Positions 1-7,530 are shown, counted from the stretch's first letter. The stretch: DNA of 17,500 nucleotides from Aphodosoma sp044433285 (GCA_044433285.1 JAWXTU010000048.1:1-17500); one strand, 5' to 3'. Notes: generated by a model not told the origin, from the sequence alone. Translations and numbers: made by a program.

Positions 1-1777
1 CAACCACATCAAGTTTATAGATATCCCAAAGTTCACCAGCCTCAGTCTCCGCAGTACCAGTCATACCAGACAGTTTGTTATACATACGGAAGTAGTTTTG
101 CAAAGTGATAGTTGCAAATGTTTGAGTAGCTGCCTCAACTTTCACATGCTCTTTTGCTTCGATAGCTTGGTGTAGTCCGTCGCTATATCTACGACCGTCC
201 ATAATACGACCAGTCTGCTCGTCCACAATCATCACCTTATTATCTACCACCACATATTGGTCATCTTTTGTAAATAGAGTATATGCTTTAAGTAGTTGAT
301 TTACTGTGTGTACACGTTCTGATTTTATCGAATAGTTTTGCAACAATTCATCTTTCTTTTGTTGTTTCTCTTCGTCAGACATAGTTGATTTTTCCACCTC
401 AGCAATCTCAGAACCCACATCTGGTAATACAAAGAATTGAGGGTCCTCAGTAGAACCTGTCATTATATCAATACCCTTATCTGTTAGGTCGATAGAATTA
501 TGTTTTTCATCAATTACAAACAACAAAGGATCTGTAGCAACGTGCATATTTTTGTTGTTCTCTTGCATATAAAACTCTTCAGTTTTAATCAAGATTTGTT
601 TGATGCCTTGCTCCGAAAGATATTTGATAAGAGCCTTATTTTTAGGCATAGCCTTGTATGTGCGGAACAGCGCAAGAGCACCCTCTTCTGCAATTTTTTT
701 GTCAGCATTGTCTATTTTTGCACGAGCCTCGGCAAGCAGTTGCGTTGCCATAGTAGCTTGTTGTTTTACCAGCACCTCTACTCTCGGACGGTAATCCTCA
801 AATAGTTGATCTTCGCCTTTTGGCACAGGACCAGAGATGATAAGTGGCGTACGAGCATCATCGATAAGTACCGAATCCACCTCATCGACAATTGCATAAT
901 TGTGGCGGCGTTGTACCAAATCCAATGGCGAGGTAGCCATATTATCGCGTAGGTAGTCAAAACCAAATTCGTTGTTAGTACCAAAAGTAATATCAGCGTT
1001 GTATGCTTGTCTACGCTCCTCTGAATTAGGGCGATATCTATCGATACAATCAACTGTCAAACCATGGAACATATAGAGAGGACCCATCCATTCCGAGTCA
1101 CGTTTTGATAGGTAATCATTCACCGTTACCACGTGCACCCCATTGCCAGTCAGTGCATTTAAGAATACAGGTAGGGTAGCCACAAGAGTTTTACCCTCAC
1201 CAGTAGCCATCTCGGCAATTTTGCCACGGTGAAGTGTTGCCCCTCCGATAAGTTGCACATCATAGTGTATCATATCCCATTTAACGGCATTACCACCTGC
1301 ATTCCACTCGTTGTAATATATAGCTTTGTCGCCATCTATCTCTACAAAGTCAAATTTTGCAGCAAATTCGCGGTCAGTATCTGTTGCAGTAACAACTACT
1401 GTATCGTTTGCAGTAAAACGCGCAGCAGTAGCTTTTACGATAGAAAAAACTTCAGGGAGCGACTCCTCGAGCACATTCTCTAGAGTCTCAATTACCTTCT
1501 TATCAAGTTTGTCTATCTCGTTATAAATTTTCTCTCTCTCGTTGAGTTCTACCCCTTCTATATCTTTGCGTAACTGTGCAATCTGTTCATTATCAGCTTG
1601 TGTAGCGTCAGATAAACGTTTTCTTATAGCAATTGTGCGAGCACGCAATTCGTCGTTACTTAGTTTTTCTATCTCTGGGTAAATAGCAGCGATTTTACTT
1701 AGTACTGGAGTTACTTCTTTCAAATCTCGTTGCGCTTTGTTACCAAACAGTTTGGTGAGAAAATCATTAAATCCCAT
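1..1777 (-). CDS. secA: Preprotein translocase ATPase SecA (N-terminal part, truncated by window edge)
   Basis: SecA is the cytoplasmic ATPase motor that pushes preproteins through SecYEG. About 592 residues are visible, read from the ATG whose complement is at 1775-1777; the stop lies beyond position 1. The protein starts MGFNDFLTKLFGNKAQRDLK, a typical SecA amino terminus. The Walker A motif MATGEGKT is at residues 190-197. The segment ending in VNDYLSKRD lies near 218-226, and the DEVD Walker B box is at 298-301 followed by SVLIDDARTPLIISG. The final visible part contains SGMTGTAETEAGELW, a conserved stretch of the ATPase core. The spacing between these blocks is longer than in E. coli SecA, with extra lysine- and glutamate-rich sequence around residues 330-430, as in Bacteroidota SecA (usually about 1100 residues). 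It is transcribed divergently from hydE. No frameshift is seen. Confidence 0.98.
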   Translation of the reverse strand, partial: MGFNDFLTKLFGNKAQRDLKEVTPVLSKIAAIYPEIEKLSNDELRARTIAIRKRLSDATQADNEQIAQLRKDIEGVELNEREKIYNEIDKLDKKVIETLENVLEESLPEVFSIVKATAARFTANDTVVVTATDTDREFAAKFDFVEIDGDKAIYYNEWNAGGNAVKWDMIHYDVQLIGGATLHRGKIAEMATGEGKTLVATLPVFLNALTGNGVHVVTVNDYLSKRDSEWMGPLYMFHGLTVDCIDRYRPNSEERRQAYNADITFGTNNEFGFDYLRDNMATSPLDLVQRRHNYAIVDEVDSVLIDDARTPLIISGPVPKGEDQLFEDYRPRVEVLVKQQATMATQLLAEARAKIDNADKKIAEEGALALFRTYKAMPKNKALIKYLSEQGIKQILIKTEEFYMQENNKNMHVATDPLLFVIDEKHNSIDLTDKGIDIMTGSTEDPQFFVLPDVGSEIAEVEKSTMSDEEKQQKKDELLQNYSIKSERVHTVNQLLKAYTLFTKDDQYVVVDNKVMIVDEQTGRIMDGRRYSDGLHQAIEAKEHVKVEAATQTFATITLQNYFRMYNKLSGMTGTAETEAGELWDIYKLDVV

Positions 1778-1817
1778 AATATTCTGTTATCAAATTTAGT
1801 GTAAATGTTTAATTCTG

Positions 1818-1825
1818 CAAAGGTA
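1818..1825 (-). promoter_or_regulatory. secA: Candidate secA promoter (-7 box TACCTTTG)
   Basis: On the minus strand this reads TACCTTTG, a match to the Bacteroides -7 consensus TAnnTTTG recognised by the primary sigma factor. It would place transcription start about 30-35 nt before the secA ATG. A TTTG -33 box at the usual 19-bp spacing is not evident, so the assignment rests on the -7 box and its position. Confidence 0.55.
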
Positions 1826-1892
1826 CAAAAAATAATTGGTATCTATTGCATTTTTTTCTCTTAAATATAGTGTAAGGTATAATTTCTTTTTG

Positions 1893-1900
1893 TAACTTTG
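1893..1900 (+). promoter_or_regulatory. Candidate hydE promoter (-7 box TAACTTTG)
   Basis: TAACTTTG matches TAnnTTTG exactly and ends only 4 nt before the hydE ATG at 1905. If used, transcription would start at or within a few bases of the start codon, giving a leaderless message. No good TTTG -33 box is seen 19 bp upstream. It lies in the divergent region shared with secA. Confidence 0.45.
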
Positions 1901-1904
1901 CCAA

Positions 1905-2921
1905 ATGTTAATTCATAGTGTTGATATATTGCGAGATACGAGGAGTTTGTCCGATGATTTATTGCGACAATGGCTTATTACCTCTGATACTGTGGCTGTT
2001 GATAGACTAAAACAGGCTGCCGTAGAGACCTCTATTAAGCATAACGGTTTGGTTATTAAAGCACGAGGATTGATTGAGGTTACCAATTTTTGTGTAAGAA
2101 ATTGTTTTTATTGTGGAATTAGAGCTGCAAATCAAGATATTGATAGATATCGCTTGAGTCAGCAAGAGATTTTGGATACTTGCAAAAAGGGAGCTGAACT
2201 TGGTTTTCAGACATTTGTTTTGCAGGGTGGTGAGGATGCTAACTGTACAACTGAGAGGGTAGAGGAGTTGGTCGGAAAAATCCGCACACTCTATCCTGAT
2301 AAAGCAATTTCGCTATCGCTTGGCGAACGGTCAAAAGAGACATATCAACGATGGTTTGATGCAGGTGCCAATAGATATTTGTTGCGCCACGAAACGGCTG
2401 ATGTATCTCATTATCACCGTTTGCACCCACAAGTAATGTCGTATAAAAATAGGGTAAACTGTTTAAAAATGCTTAAATCAATTGGCTACGAAACAGGTAC
2501 AGGGATGATGGTTGGATCGCCATATCAGACAGTGGATAATTTAATTGCAGATTTGCGTTTTATAGAGGAGTTGCAACCACAAATGATTGGTATTGGTCCT
2601 TTTGTTTCACACAAAGATACACCATTTGCTAAATATCAATCGGGTTCCGTGGAGACAACATTGCGCTTGATTGCTATTTTAAGATTAATGCACCCAGAGG
2701 CAAATATACCTGCCACCACCTCGTTGGGCACGCTAGCTAAAGATGGACGAGAATTAGGTGTTTTGGCAGGGGCAAACGTGGTGATGCCAAATTTGTCACC
2801 GCAAAAATATAGAGCAAAATATGCTCTTTATGATAACAAAATTTCAACCGACCTAGAGGCTGCTGAGAGTAGAGCTCTACTGGAACAGAAGTTTTTAGAT
2901 TTAGGATATAAACTGATATAA
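1905..2921 (+). CDS. hydE: [FeFe] hydrogenase H-cluster radical SAM maturase HydE
   Basis: HydE is a cytoplasmic radical S-adenosylmethionine enzyme that helps build the di-iron subcluster of the [FeFe] hydrogenase active site, acting on the iron complex made by HydG. The 338-residue length fits the family. The SAM-binding 4Fe-4S motif CX3CX2C is at C63, C67 and C70, within EVTNFCVRNCFYCGIR. The family-like blocks LQGGED, YLLRHETA, GTGMMVGSPYQT, GIGPFVSH and VVMPNLSPQKYRAKYALYDNK follow in order. The carboxy-terminal CX7CX2C site that binds a second, non-essential cluster in some HydE proteins is replaced by S314, S322 and L325. The ATG at 1905 is the first start giving the usual short amino terminus, and no upstream alternative fits. 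hydG follows after 67 bp with no clear promoter between, so the two are likely co-transcribed. Biotin synthase is a related family, but the internal motifs fit HydE. Confidence 0.95.
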   Translation: MLIHSVDILRDTRSLSDDLLRQWLITSDTVAVDRLKQAAVETSIKHNGLVIKARGLIEVTNFCVRNCFYCGIRAANQDIDRYRLSQQEILDTCKKGAELGFQTFVLQGGEDANCTTERVEELVGKIRTLYPDKAISLSLGERSKETYQRWFDAGANRYLLRHETADVSHYHRLHPQVMSYKNRVNCLKMLKSIGYETGTGMMVGSPYQTVDNLIADLRFIEELQPQMIGIGPFVSHKDTPFAKYQSGSVETTLRLIAILRLMHPEANIPATTSLGTLAKDGRELGVLAGANVVMPNLSPQKYRAKYALYDNKISTDLEAAESRALLEQKFLDLGYKLI

Positions 2922-2988
2922 ACTAATATAATACCAACTAATTTAAGGGGGATTTTAATCCTTCCCAGAACATAAAATATAATCAATT

Positions 2989-4404
2989 ATGTATGATAAA
3001 TTGTCGAAAAATGCAGAGGAATTTATCTCTCATCAAGAGATTTTAGATACAATCTCGTGGGTAGAAGAGAATAGCAATAATACAGAACTTATAGAGGATA
3101 TAATTCAGCGCGCAGAAGATTTTAAGGGGTTGTCGCACCGTGAGGCTGCACTACTTTTATCTTGCACCGATGCTGCAATTGTAGATAAGATTTTCTCGCT
3201 TGCACGACGAATAAAACAACGTTTTTATGGCAACAGAATTGTGATGTTTGCGCCACTTTATCTCTCTAATTATTGTGTAAATGGTTGTGTGTATTGTCCT
3301 TATCATGCAAAAAATAAAACTATCAAACGTAAGAAACTGTCGCAACAAGAGATAGAGCAAGAGGTGGTGGCACTGCAAGATATGGGGCACAAACGTTTAG
3401 CTGTGGAGTTGGGCGAACACCCTATATATAACTCGATGGAGTATGTTTTGGAGAGTATCAATACAATATATAATATAAAACATAAAAATGGTGCAATACG
3501 CCGTGTAAATATCAATATAGCTGCTACAACTGTAGAGAATTACAAACTGCTAAAAGATGCTGATATAGGTACTTATATCTTGTTTCAAGAGACATATCAC
3601 AAGGCGAATTATGAGGCGCTTCACCCAACAGGTCCTAAGAGCGATTACATATATCACACGGAGGCTATGGATCGTGCGATGCAGGCTGGGATTGAGGATG
3701 TGGGTATTGGAGTGCTATATGGACTTAATACCTATAAATATGACTTTGTAGGATTGCTTATGCACGCTGAGCACCTCGAAGCTGCTTATGGTTGTGGTCC
3801 TCATACAATTAGTGTGCCTCGTATTTGTGCTGCAGATGATATAGATACTGCTGATTTTCAGAATACTATTTCCGATGATATATTTCAACGTATAGTGGCG
3901 GTGTTGCGTATCGCTGTACCATATACAGGTATAATTGTATCTACAAGAGAGAGTGCCGCCAGTCGTGCCAAGGTGTTGGATTTGGGCGTTAGTCAGATTA
4001 GTGGCGGTTCGCGTACCTCGGTGGGGGGATATCAAGATGATATTTATAATGATGAAACAGCACAATTTGATGTTAGTGATTCTCGTTCTTTAAGTGAGGT
4101 GGTTGATTGGTTGATAGCGCTTGGTTTTGTGCCTAGTTTTTGTACCGCTTGTTATCGAGAAGGGCGCACTGGCGACCGCTTTATGTCGCTTGTAAAGAGT
4201 GGACAAATTGCAAATATCTGTCAGTCAAACGCATTGCTTACACTTAAAGAGTTTGGCGAAGATTATGCCACACCGGAATTAAAACAAAAAATAGATAAAC
4301 TCATTGCAGGATTAGTAGATTTAGTGCCGAATGCAATAATTCGTAGCAGGGCAATTGAGAATATAAAAAAAATTGCAGCAGGAGAGAGAGATTTTAGATT
4401 TTAA
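2989..4404 (+). CDS. hydG: [FeFe] hydrogenase H-cluster radical SAM maturase HydG (tyrosine lyase)
   Basis: HydG cleaves tyrosine with SAM to p-cresol, CO and cyanide, and delivers an Fe(CO)2CN synthon for the [FeFe] hydrogenase active site. The 471-residue protein carries the radical-SAM motif CX3CX2C at C96, C100 and C103 (SNYCVNGCVYCPYH). It also has the HydG-specific carboxy-terminal CX2CX22C site at C385, C388 and C411, which binds the auxiliary cluster with the dangler iron. That tail, the FAPLYLSNYC block and the length separate it from the shorter thiazole synthase ThiH. Other family blocks seen are LFQETYHKANYEALHPTGPK, GIGVLYGL, HTISVPRI, and SQISGGSRTSVGGY near residues 335-350. 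It starts 67 bp after hydE and should be in the same operon. HydF, the third maturase, and the hydrogenase itself are absent from the window. Confidence 0.97.
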   Translation: MYDKLSKNAEEFISHQEILDTISWVEENSNNTELIEDIIQRAEDFKGLSHREAALLLSCTDAAIVDKIFSLARRIKQRFYGNRIVMFAPLYLSNYCVNGCVYCPYHAKNKTIKRKKLSQQEIEQEVVALQDMGHKRLAVELGEHPIYNSMEYVLESINTIYNIKHKNGAIRRVNINIAATTVENYKLLKDADIGTYILFQETYHKANYEALHPTGPKSDYIYHTEAMDRAMQAGIEDVGIGVLYGLNTYKYDFVGLLMHAEHLEAAYGCGPHTISVPRICAADDIDTADFQNTISDDIFQRIVAVLRIAVPYTGIIVSTRESAASRAKVLDLGVSQISGGSRTSVGGYQDDIYNDETAQFDVSDSRSLSEVVDWLIALGFVPSFCTACYREGRTGDRFMSLVKSGQIANICQSNALLTLKEFGEDYATPELKQKIDKLIAGLVDLVPNAIIRSRAIENIKKIAAGERDFRF

Positions 4405-4430
4405 AATTTTTATTTCCTATATTGTTAATT

Positions 4431-4438
4431 TAATTTTG
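4431..4438 (+). promoter_or_regulatory. Possible promoter for the amylase-patatin pair (-7 box TAATTTTG)
   Basis: TAATTTTG fits TAnnTTTG and lies 27 bp after the hydG stop. A T-rich TTTT at about the -33 spacing is only a partial match. It would start a transcript just ahead of the G/C hairpin at 4442-4462 and leave a leader of about 55 nt. The surrounding DNA is very AT-rich, so a chance match is possible, and the amylase gene could instead be read through from hydE-hydG. Confidence 0.35.
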
Positions 4439-4441
4439 TTC

Positions 4442-4462
4442 GGGGAGTTTTAAGAAGTCCCC
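4442..4462 (+). other. Short hairpin in the hydG-amylase gap
   Basis: GGGGA at 4442-4446 pairs with TCCCC at 4458-4462, and two further T-A pairs are possible inside. It stands out in an AT-rich 96-bp gap. No run of T follows directly (TTT, then A), so it is a poor intrinsic terminator. It may be a leader structure or a 3'-end mRNA stabiliser. Similar short palindromes occur at 2947-2967 and 17291-17313. Confidence 0.4.
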
Positions 4463-4500
4463 TTTAAAAAGAAACAAACATAAAAATATAAATTTTATTT

Positions 4501-6216
4501 ATGAGCAGACCAATTATTTATCAAGTTATGACACGCCTATTTGGCAATAGAGGTAGAGATAAAAAGAGTCCGAAGTTATCAAATCAAAAAGGGGGAGAGC
4601 TAACACGCAATGGTGTGGGCAAATTTTCCGATTTCTCAGATGAAGTGCTCACCTCAATCAACCGCTTTGGTTATTCTCATATTTGGTATACTGGGGTGTT
4701 AGACCATGCAACACAAACTGCATATCCCGAGTTAAATCAACCCTCAGACAATCCAGTAGTAATAAAAGGTGTTGCTGGTTCGCCCTATGCGGTGCGTGAT
4801 TATTATAATGTATGTGCAGATTTAGCACAAAATCCGCTTAATCGTATGGAGGAGTTTGAGGCATTAGTGGCTCGTACGCATGCAGCGCAACTCAAAGTAA
4901 TAATAGATTTTGTGCCGAACCACGTGGCGCGCAATTATCGTTCAGTCTCTGCTCCAGATGGCGTTCGTGAATTAGGTGCTGACGATCGTTCTGATTGGCA
5001 CTTTTATAAAGATAATAACTTTTACTATTGTGTAAATGAGTCGTTTAGTCCGCAATTCGATCGTGATGATTATGTGGAGTACCCTGCAAAAGTAACAGGG
5101 AACGACTGTTTCTCTGCCAATCCATCGCACAATGATTGGTACGAAACTGTGAAATTAAACTACGGAGTCGACTATTGTGGTGGTGGTGCTAGACATTTTA
5201 ATCCTCGTCCTAATACTTGGACTAAGATGTTGCAAATATTGAAGTTCTGGGCATCTAAAGGGGTAGACGCATTCCGTTGCGATATGGTGGAGATGGTGCC
5301 AGTAGATTTTTGGCATTGGGCAATTGCCGAATTAAAGGCAGAATATCCTAATATAGAGATGATTGCTGAGATTTACAATCCAACAAATTATCGCAACTAT
5401 ATCTCGTATGGTGGGTTTGATTACTTATATGACAAAGTGGGTTTGTATGACACGTTGCGCAACGTAGTAGAGTGTCAAGCACCTGCATCGTCAATCACCT
5501 ATGCTCACCAGGCAATTCAAGATATCAGTGGAAATATGTTGGCGTTTATGGAGAATCACGACGAGCAGCGTATCGCCTCTAAGTTTTTTGCGGATAAACC
5601 AAATTTGCCTCAGATAGAAGACCCTGCCATTAGAGGTTGGTTGGCAACCGCTGTAGCTGTTGCATTGGCTCGTGGCGGTGTGATGATATATGCAGGACAA
5701 GAGGTGGGTGAGACTGGTATGGAAGAGGAGGGTTTCAGTGGTTTAGACGGTCGTACAACTATTTTTGATTATTGGCGTGTGGCGTCGTTGCAACGCATTA
5801 AAGCATATTTTGAAGGTAAAAGATTAACAAGTAAATTTGAATATAAACTTTGCAACAGATACGAGCAGTTGTTGGCACTTGCTAATAGTGATTTATTACT
5901 AAACGGCGAACTTTATGATCTTATGTGGCTCAACTTGCGTAACCCTGATTTTGATCAATTTAAGCAATTTGCATTTTTGCGCCATACCGATAAAGAGGTT
6001 CTATTGTTTGTTGCGAATTTCGATTCGCAACCTAAAAATATTAGCATTCAACTCTCATCTCACGTTTTCGATGCACTAAATATGGCGCAAAACCCAACCG
6101 TGCAATCGGTGGACTATTTTTCTGGCAAACAGGCAATATTCTCATTTACGGATACAGAAATGGTAAATTTAGAAATAGAAGAGTATGGATTTAAAACGTA
6201 TAAATTTTCGAAATAG
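4501..6216 (+). CDS. Cytoplasmic GH13 alpha-amylase family glycosidase
   Basis: This predicted retaining alpha-glucan hydrolase or related GH13 enzyme has 571 residues. All four conserved regions are present. Region I is VIIDFVPNH, with D136, N140 and H141. Region II is VDAFRCDMVEM, with R259 and the nucleophile D261. Region III is IEMIAEIYN, with the acid/base E290. Region IV is AFMENHDEQR, with N352, H353 and D354. The GQEVGE segment follows at about 399-404, and a carboxy-terminal beta domain (LLFVANFDSQPKNISIQL) covers roughly 490-571. The catalytic set is complete, so activity is expected. The start MSRPIIYQVMTRLFG enters the barrel immediately, with no signal peptide, so the enzyme should act in the cytoplasm on imported or stored alpha-glucans such as maltodextrin or glycogen. 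The substrate and exact subfamily cannot be read from sequence alone. Its 3' end overlaps the patatin-like gene by 32 bp. Confidence 0.93.
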   Translation: MSRPIIYQVMTRLFGNRGRDKKSPKLSNQKGGELTRNGVGKFSDFSDEVLTSINRFGYSHIWYTGVLDHATQTAYPELNQPSDNPVVIKGVAGSPYAVRDYYNVCADLAQNPLNRMEEFEALVARTHAAQLKVIIDFVPNHVARNYRSVSAPDGVRELGADDRSDWHFYKDNNFYYCVNESFSPQFDRDDYVEYPAKVTGNDCFSANPSHNDWYETVKLNYGVDYCGGGARHFNPRPNTWTKMLQILKFWASKGVDAFRCDMVEMVPVDFWHWAIAELKAEYPNIEMIAEIYNPTNYRNYISYGGFDYLYDKVGLYDTLRNVVECQAPASSITYAHQAIQDISGNMLAFMENHDEQRIASKFFADKPNLPQIEDPAIRGWLATAVAVALARGGVMIYAGQEVGETGMEEEGFSGLDGRTTIFDYWRVASLQRIKAYFEGKRLTSKFEYKLCNRYEQLLALANSDLLLNGELYDLMWLNLRNPDFDQFKQFAFLRHTDKEVLLFVANFDSQPKNISIQLSSHVFDALNMAQNPTVQSVDYFSGKQAIFSFTDTEMVNLEIEEYGFKTYKFSK

Positions 6217-7135
6217 AATTAAGTTTGTAGCAATAGTTTTATTGCTTATAATTGTAACTTTACCTACATCAGTTTTTGCCGAAAAACGTATAGGTATTGT
6301 ACTTAGCGGAGGTTCTGCTTTGGGTTATGCCCACGTTGGGGCACTTCAAGCCCTTGAGGATTACGGTATTAAACCTCAATATGTGGCTGGTACCAGTATG
6401 GGTGCAATTATTGGTGCATTTTATGCAGCTGGATATACACCGCAACAGATATTGCAGTTGATACAGGATAAGAAATTGAATAGCGTAAATAAATTGCTCT
6501 CGCCTCAATCGGCATTTTTTAACACAGGTGTAAGTTCTCACGATGTGTTGATTAGTACGATGAAAGAGTTGATACCGCATAATAGTTTCGACAGCTTAGA
6601 GTTAGATTTTTCTCTCTGTGTAACTAACCTTGATAAAGGCTATTTTGAGTATAAAACCAGTGGTGATAATTTGGCTCAATATGTCGCCGCTTCTGCCTCT
6701 ATTCCAGGTGTTTTCGAGACTCAAGTTATAGATGGGATTAACTATGTAGATGGAGGTATTTTGAATAATCTCCCTGCTGAGGTGTTGCATGATAAAAAGT
6801 GTCAATATATAATAGGTGTAGATGTGATACCATTTGTAGAAGATGCACTAGATGCAGTAAAACAGACCAGTCCAGATAGAACATCACTATTGAACCTAAT
6901 CGATTTAAAGCAAAATAGCAATTCGTTAGACGTGATGATGTGGTCGCTTAGGCTCGTGCAAGTAGAAAATTCAAAACCAGGTAGAGAGTATTGCGATTGG
7001 GTGATTGATTCTTATGCAATTTTAGATTATCACGAATTTAATTTCAGTAAGTATATTGAGATATATCAATATGGCTATAAAGCAGTTGTTGATTATATTA
7101 GGTCTCACCCGCAGATGTTGAAAAAACTGAAATAA
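6185..7135 (+). CDS. Exported patatin-like phospholipase family protein
   Basis: This is a 316-residue predicted serine lipid acyl hydrolase of the patatin fold. An amino-terminal signal peptide or anchor covers residues 1-32 (basic MDLKRINFRNRIK, a hydrophobic core, then SVFA before EKR), so the enzyme should act outside the cytoplasm. The nucleophile elbow is GTSMG with S71. The catalytic aspartate lies in VDGG at D189. The oxyanion-loop segment is SGGSALG at 41-47, where many bacterial patatins have GGGxR/KG. ASIPGVF at 171-177 is also typical. No POTRA or beta-barrel domain follows, so it is not a type Vd autotransporter like PlpD. The ATG at 6185 lies inside the amylase gene. No usable later start would leave a complete signal peptide, so the overlap looks real and suggests translational coupling. 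The lipid substrate is unknown. Confidence 0.92.
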   Translation: MDLKRINFRNRIKFVAIVLLLIIVTLPTSVFAEKRIGIVLSGGSALGYAHVGALQALEDYGIKPQYVAGTSMGAIIGAFYAAGYTPQQILQLIQDKKLNSVNKLLSPQSAFFNTGVSSHDVLISTMKELIPHNSFDSLELDFSLCVTNLDKGYFEYKTSGDNLAQYVAASASIPGVFETQVIDGINYVDGGILNNLPAEVLHDKKCQYIIGVDVIPFVEDALDAVKQTSPDRTSLLNLIDLKQNSNSLDVMMWSLRLVQVENSKPGREYCDWVIDSYAILDYHEFNFSKYIEIYQYGYKAVVDYIRSHPQMLKKLK

Positions 7136-7151
7136 AGATGTGAGTTAAATC

Positions 7152-7184
7152 CCTCTGCGTTGATTGCAATGTAGAGGTTTTTTT
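7152..7184 (+). terminator. Intrinsic terminator after the patatin-like gene
   Basis: CCTCTGCGTTG at 7152-7162 pairs with CAATGTAGAGG at 7167-7177 around the loop ATTG. This gives an 11-bp stem with two G-T pairs, directly followed by seven T. It lies 16 bp after the patatin-like stop and should end the hydE-to-patatin transcription unit. Confidence 0.85.
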
Positions 7185-7360
7185 ATACTTTATTGTGTTT
7201 TTTTACCTGCGTAGGTGTAGTTTAAATACTTTATTTTTAACGTTTATTACGTTTGGTATCCTGTTTAAATCATAACTAAATTTGATTGTAGGTGTGTTTT
7301 TCGTTTTGTTTATTAGTATGTTATGTGTGAATTCTCTATTGTTTCCAGTGAAATAAAACC

Positions 7361-7372
7361 TGTTTTAAAACA
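7361..7372. promoter_or_regulatory. 12-bp perfect palindrome upstream of a promoter
   Basis: TGTTTTAAAACA is a perfect palindrome ending 34 bp before the -7 box at 7407. The position, roughly -50 to -60, would suit an activator or repressor dimer. In AT-rich DNA such a palindrome can arise by chance, and no second copy is apparent nearby. Confidence 0.25.
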
Positions 7373-7406
7373 TTTAATGTGATTTTTTTTATTAAAATTT
7401 TATTGT

Positions 7407-7414
7407 TACCTTTG
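7407..7414 (+). promoter_or_regulatory. Candidate promoter of the giant T9SS protein gene (-7 box TACCTTTG)
   Basis: TACCTTTG matches the Bacteroides -7 consensus TAnnTTTG and is followed by GCAAG, a common context. A T-run lies at the -33 distance in place of a clean TTTG. Transcription would start near 7420, giving a leader of about 110 nt, which is long compared with the other genes here. Confidence 0.6.
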
Positions 7415-7430
7415 CAAGTTGTCTTATGAT

Positions 7431-7453
7431 AGTTCCTGAAGAACTTTTTTTTT
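7431..7453 (+). promoter_or_regulatory. Terminator-like hairpin in the leader
   Basis: AGTTC at 7431-7435 pairs with GAACT at 7441-7445 around the loop CTGAA. The last base of the stem begins a run of nine T (7445-7453). The shape is that of a small intrinsic terminator only about 10-15 nt after the predicted transcription start. The stem is short (5 bp) and may be too weak to terminate. A leader attenuator or a 5' stabilising hairpin are alternatives. Confidence 0.35.
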
Positions 7454-7530
7454 AAAATATCAAATATAATTATTAACTATGAATCAGCCCTAATTTATGG
7501 GGTAATATTTCAAAAAAATTACTTATTTTT

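Larger units (their letters stand above)
7136..7530 (+). other. Intergenic region before the giant protein gene
   Basis: This 395-bp, very AT-rich gap contains no convincing gene on either strand. It holds the terminator at 7152-7184, an ACCT-GCGT-AGGT inverted repeat at 7205-7216, the 12-bp palindrome TGTTTTAAAACA at 7361-7372, the -7 promoter box at 7407-7414 and a leader hairpin with a T run at 7431-7453. The remainder, about 7217-7360, shows no further structure that I can support. Confidence 0.7.

Noticed and set aside
500..1526. Several open frames of 64-101 codons on the plus strand and one on the minus strand (778-1053)
   Set aside because: They lie wholly inside secA in other frames, have no recognisable protein features and break the clear SecA translation.
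3157..4065. Antisense open frames inside hydG, up to 116 codons
   Set aside because: Composition is Ile/Thr/Cys-rich without domains, as expected for the reverse strand of an AT-rich coding gene; no promoter or start context is seen.
2989..4404. Thiazole synthase ThiH as an alternative to HydG
   Set aside because: The protein is about 100 residues longer than ThiH and carries the carboxy-terminal CX2CX22C cluster site specific to HydG; it also follows hydE.
4442..4470. Intrinsic terminator after hydG
   Set aside because: The hairpin is followed by only TTT and then A residues, so the needed T run is missing; it is kept as a hairpin of unknown role.
7136..7530. A small gene, tRNA or riboswitch in the 395-bp gap
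   Set aside because: No frame with plausible start and coding character, no tRNA-like cloverleaf and no known riboswitch core could be recognised.
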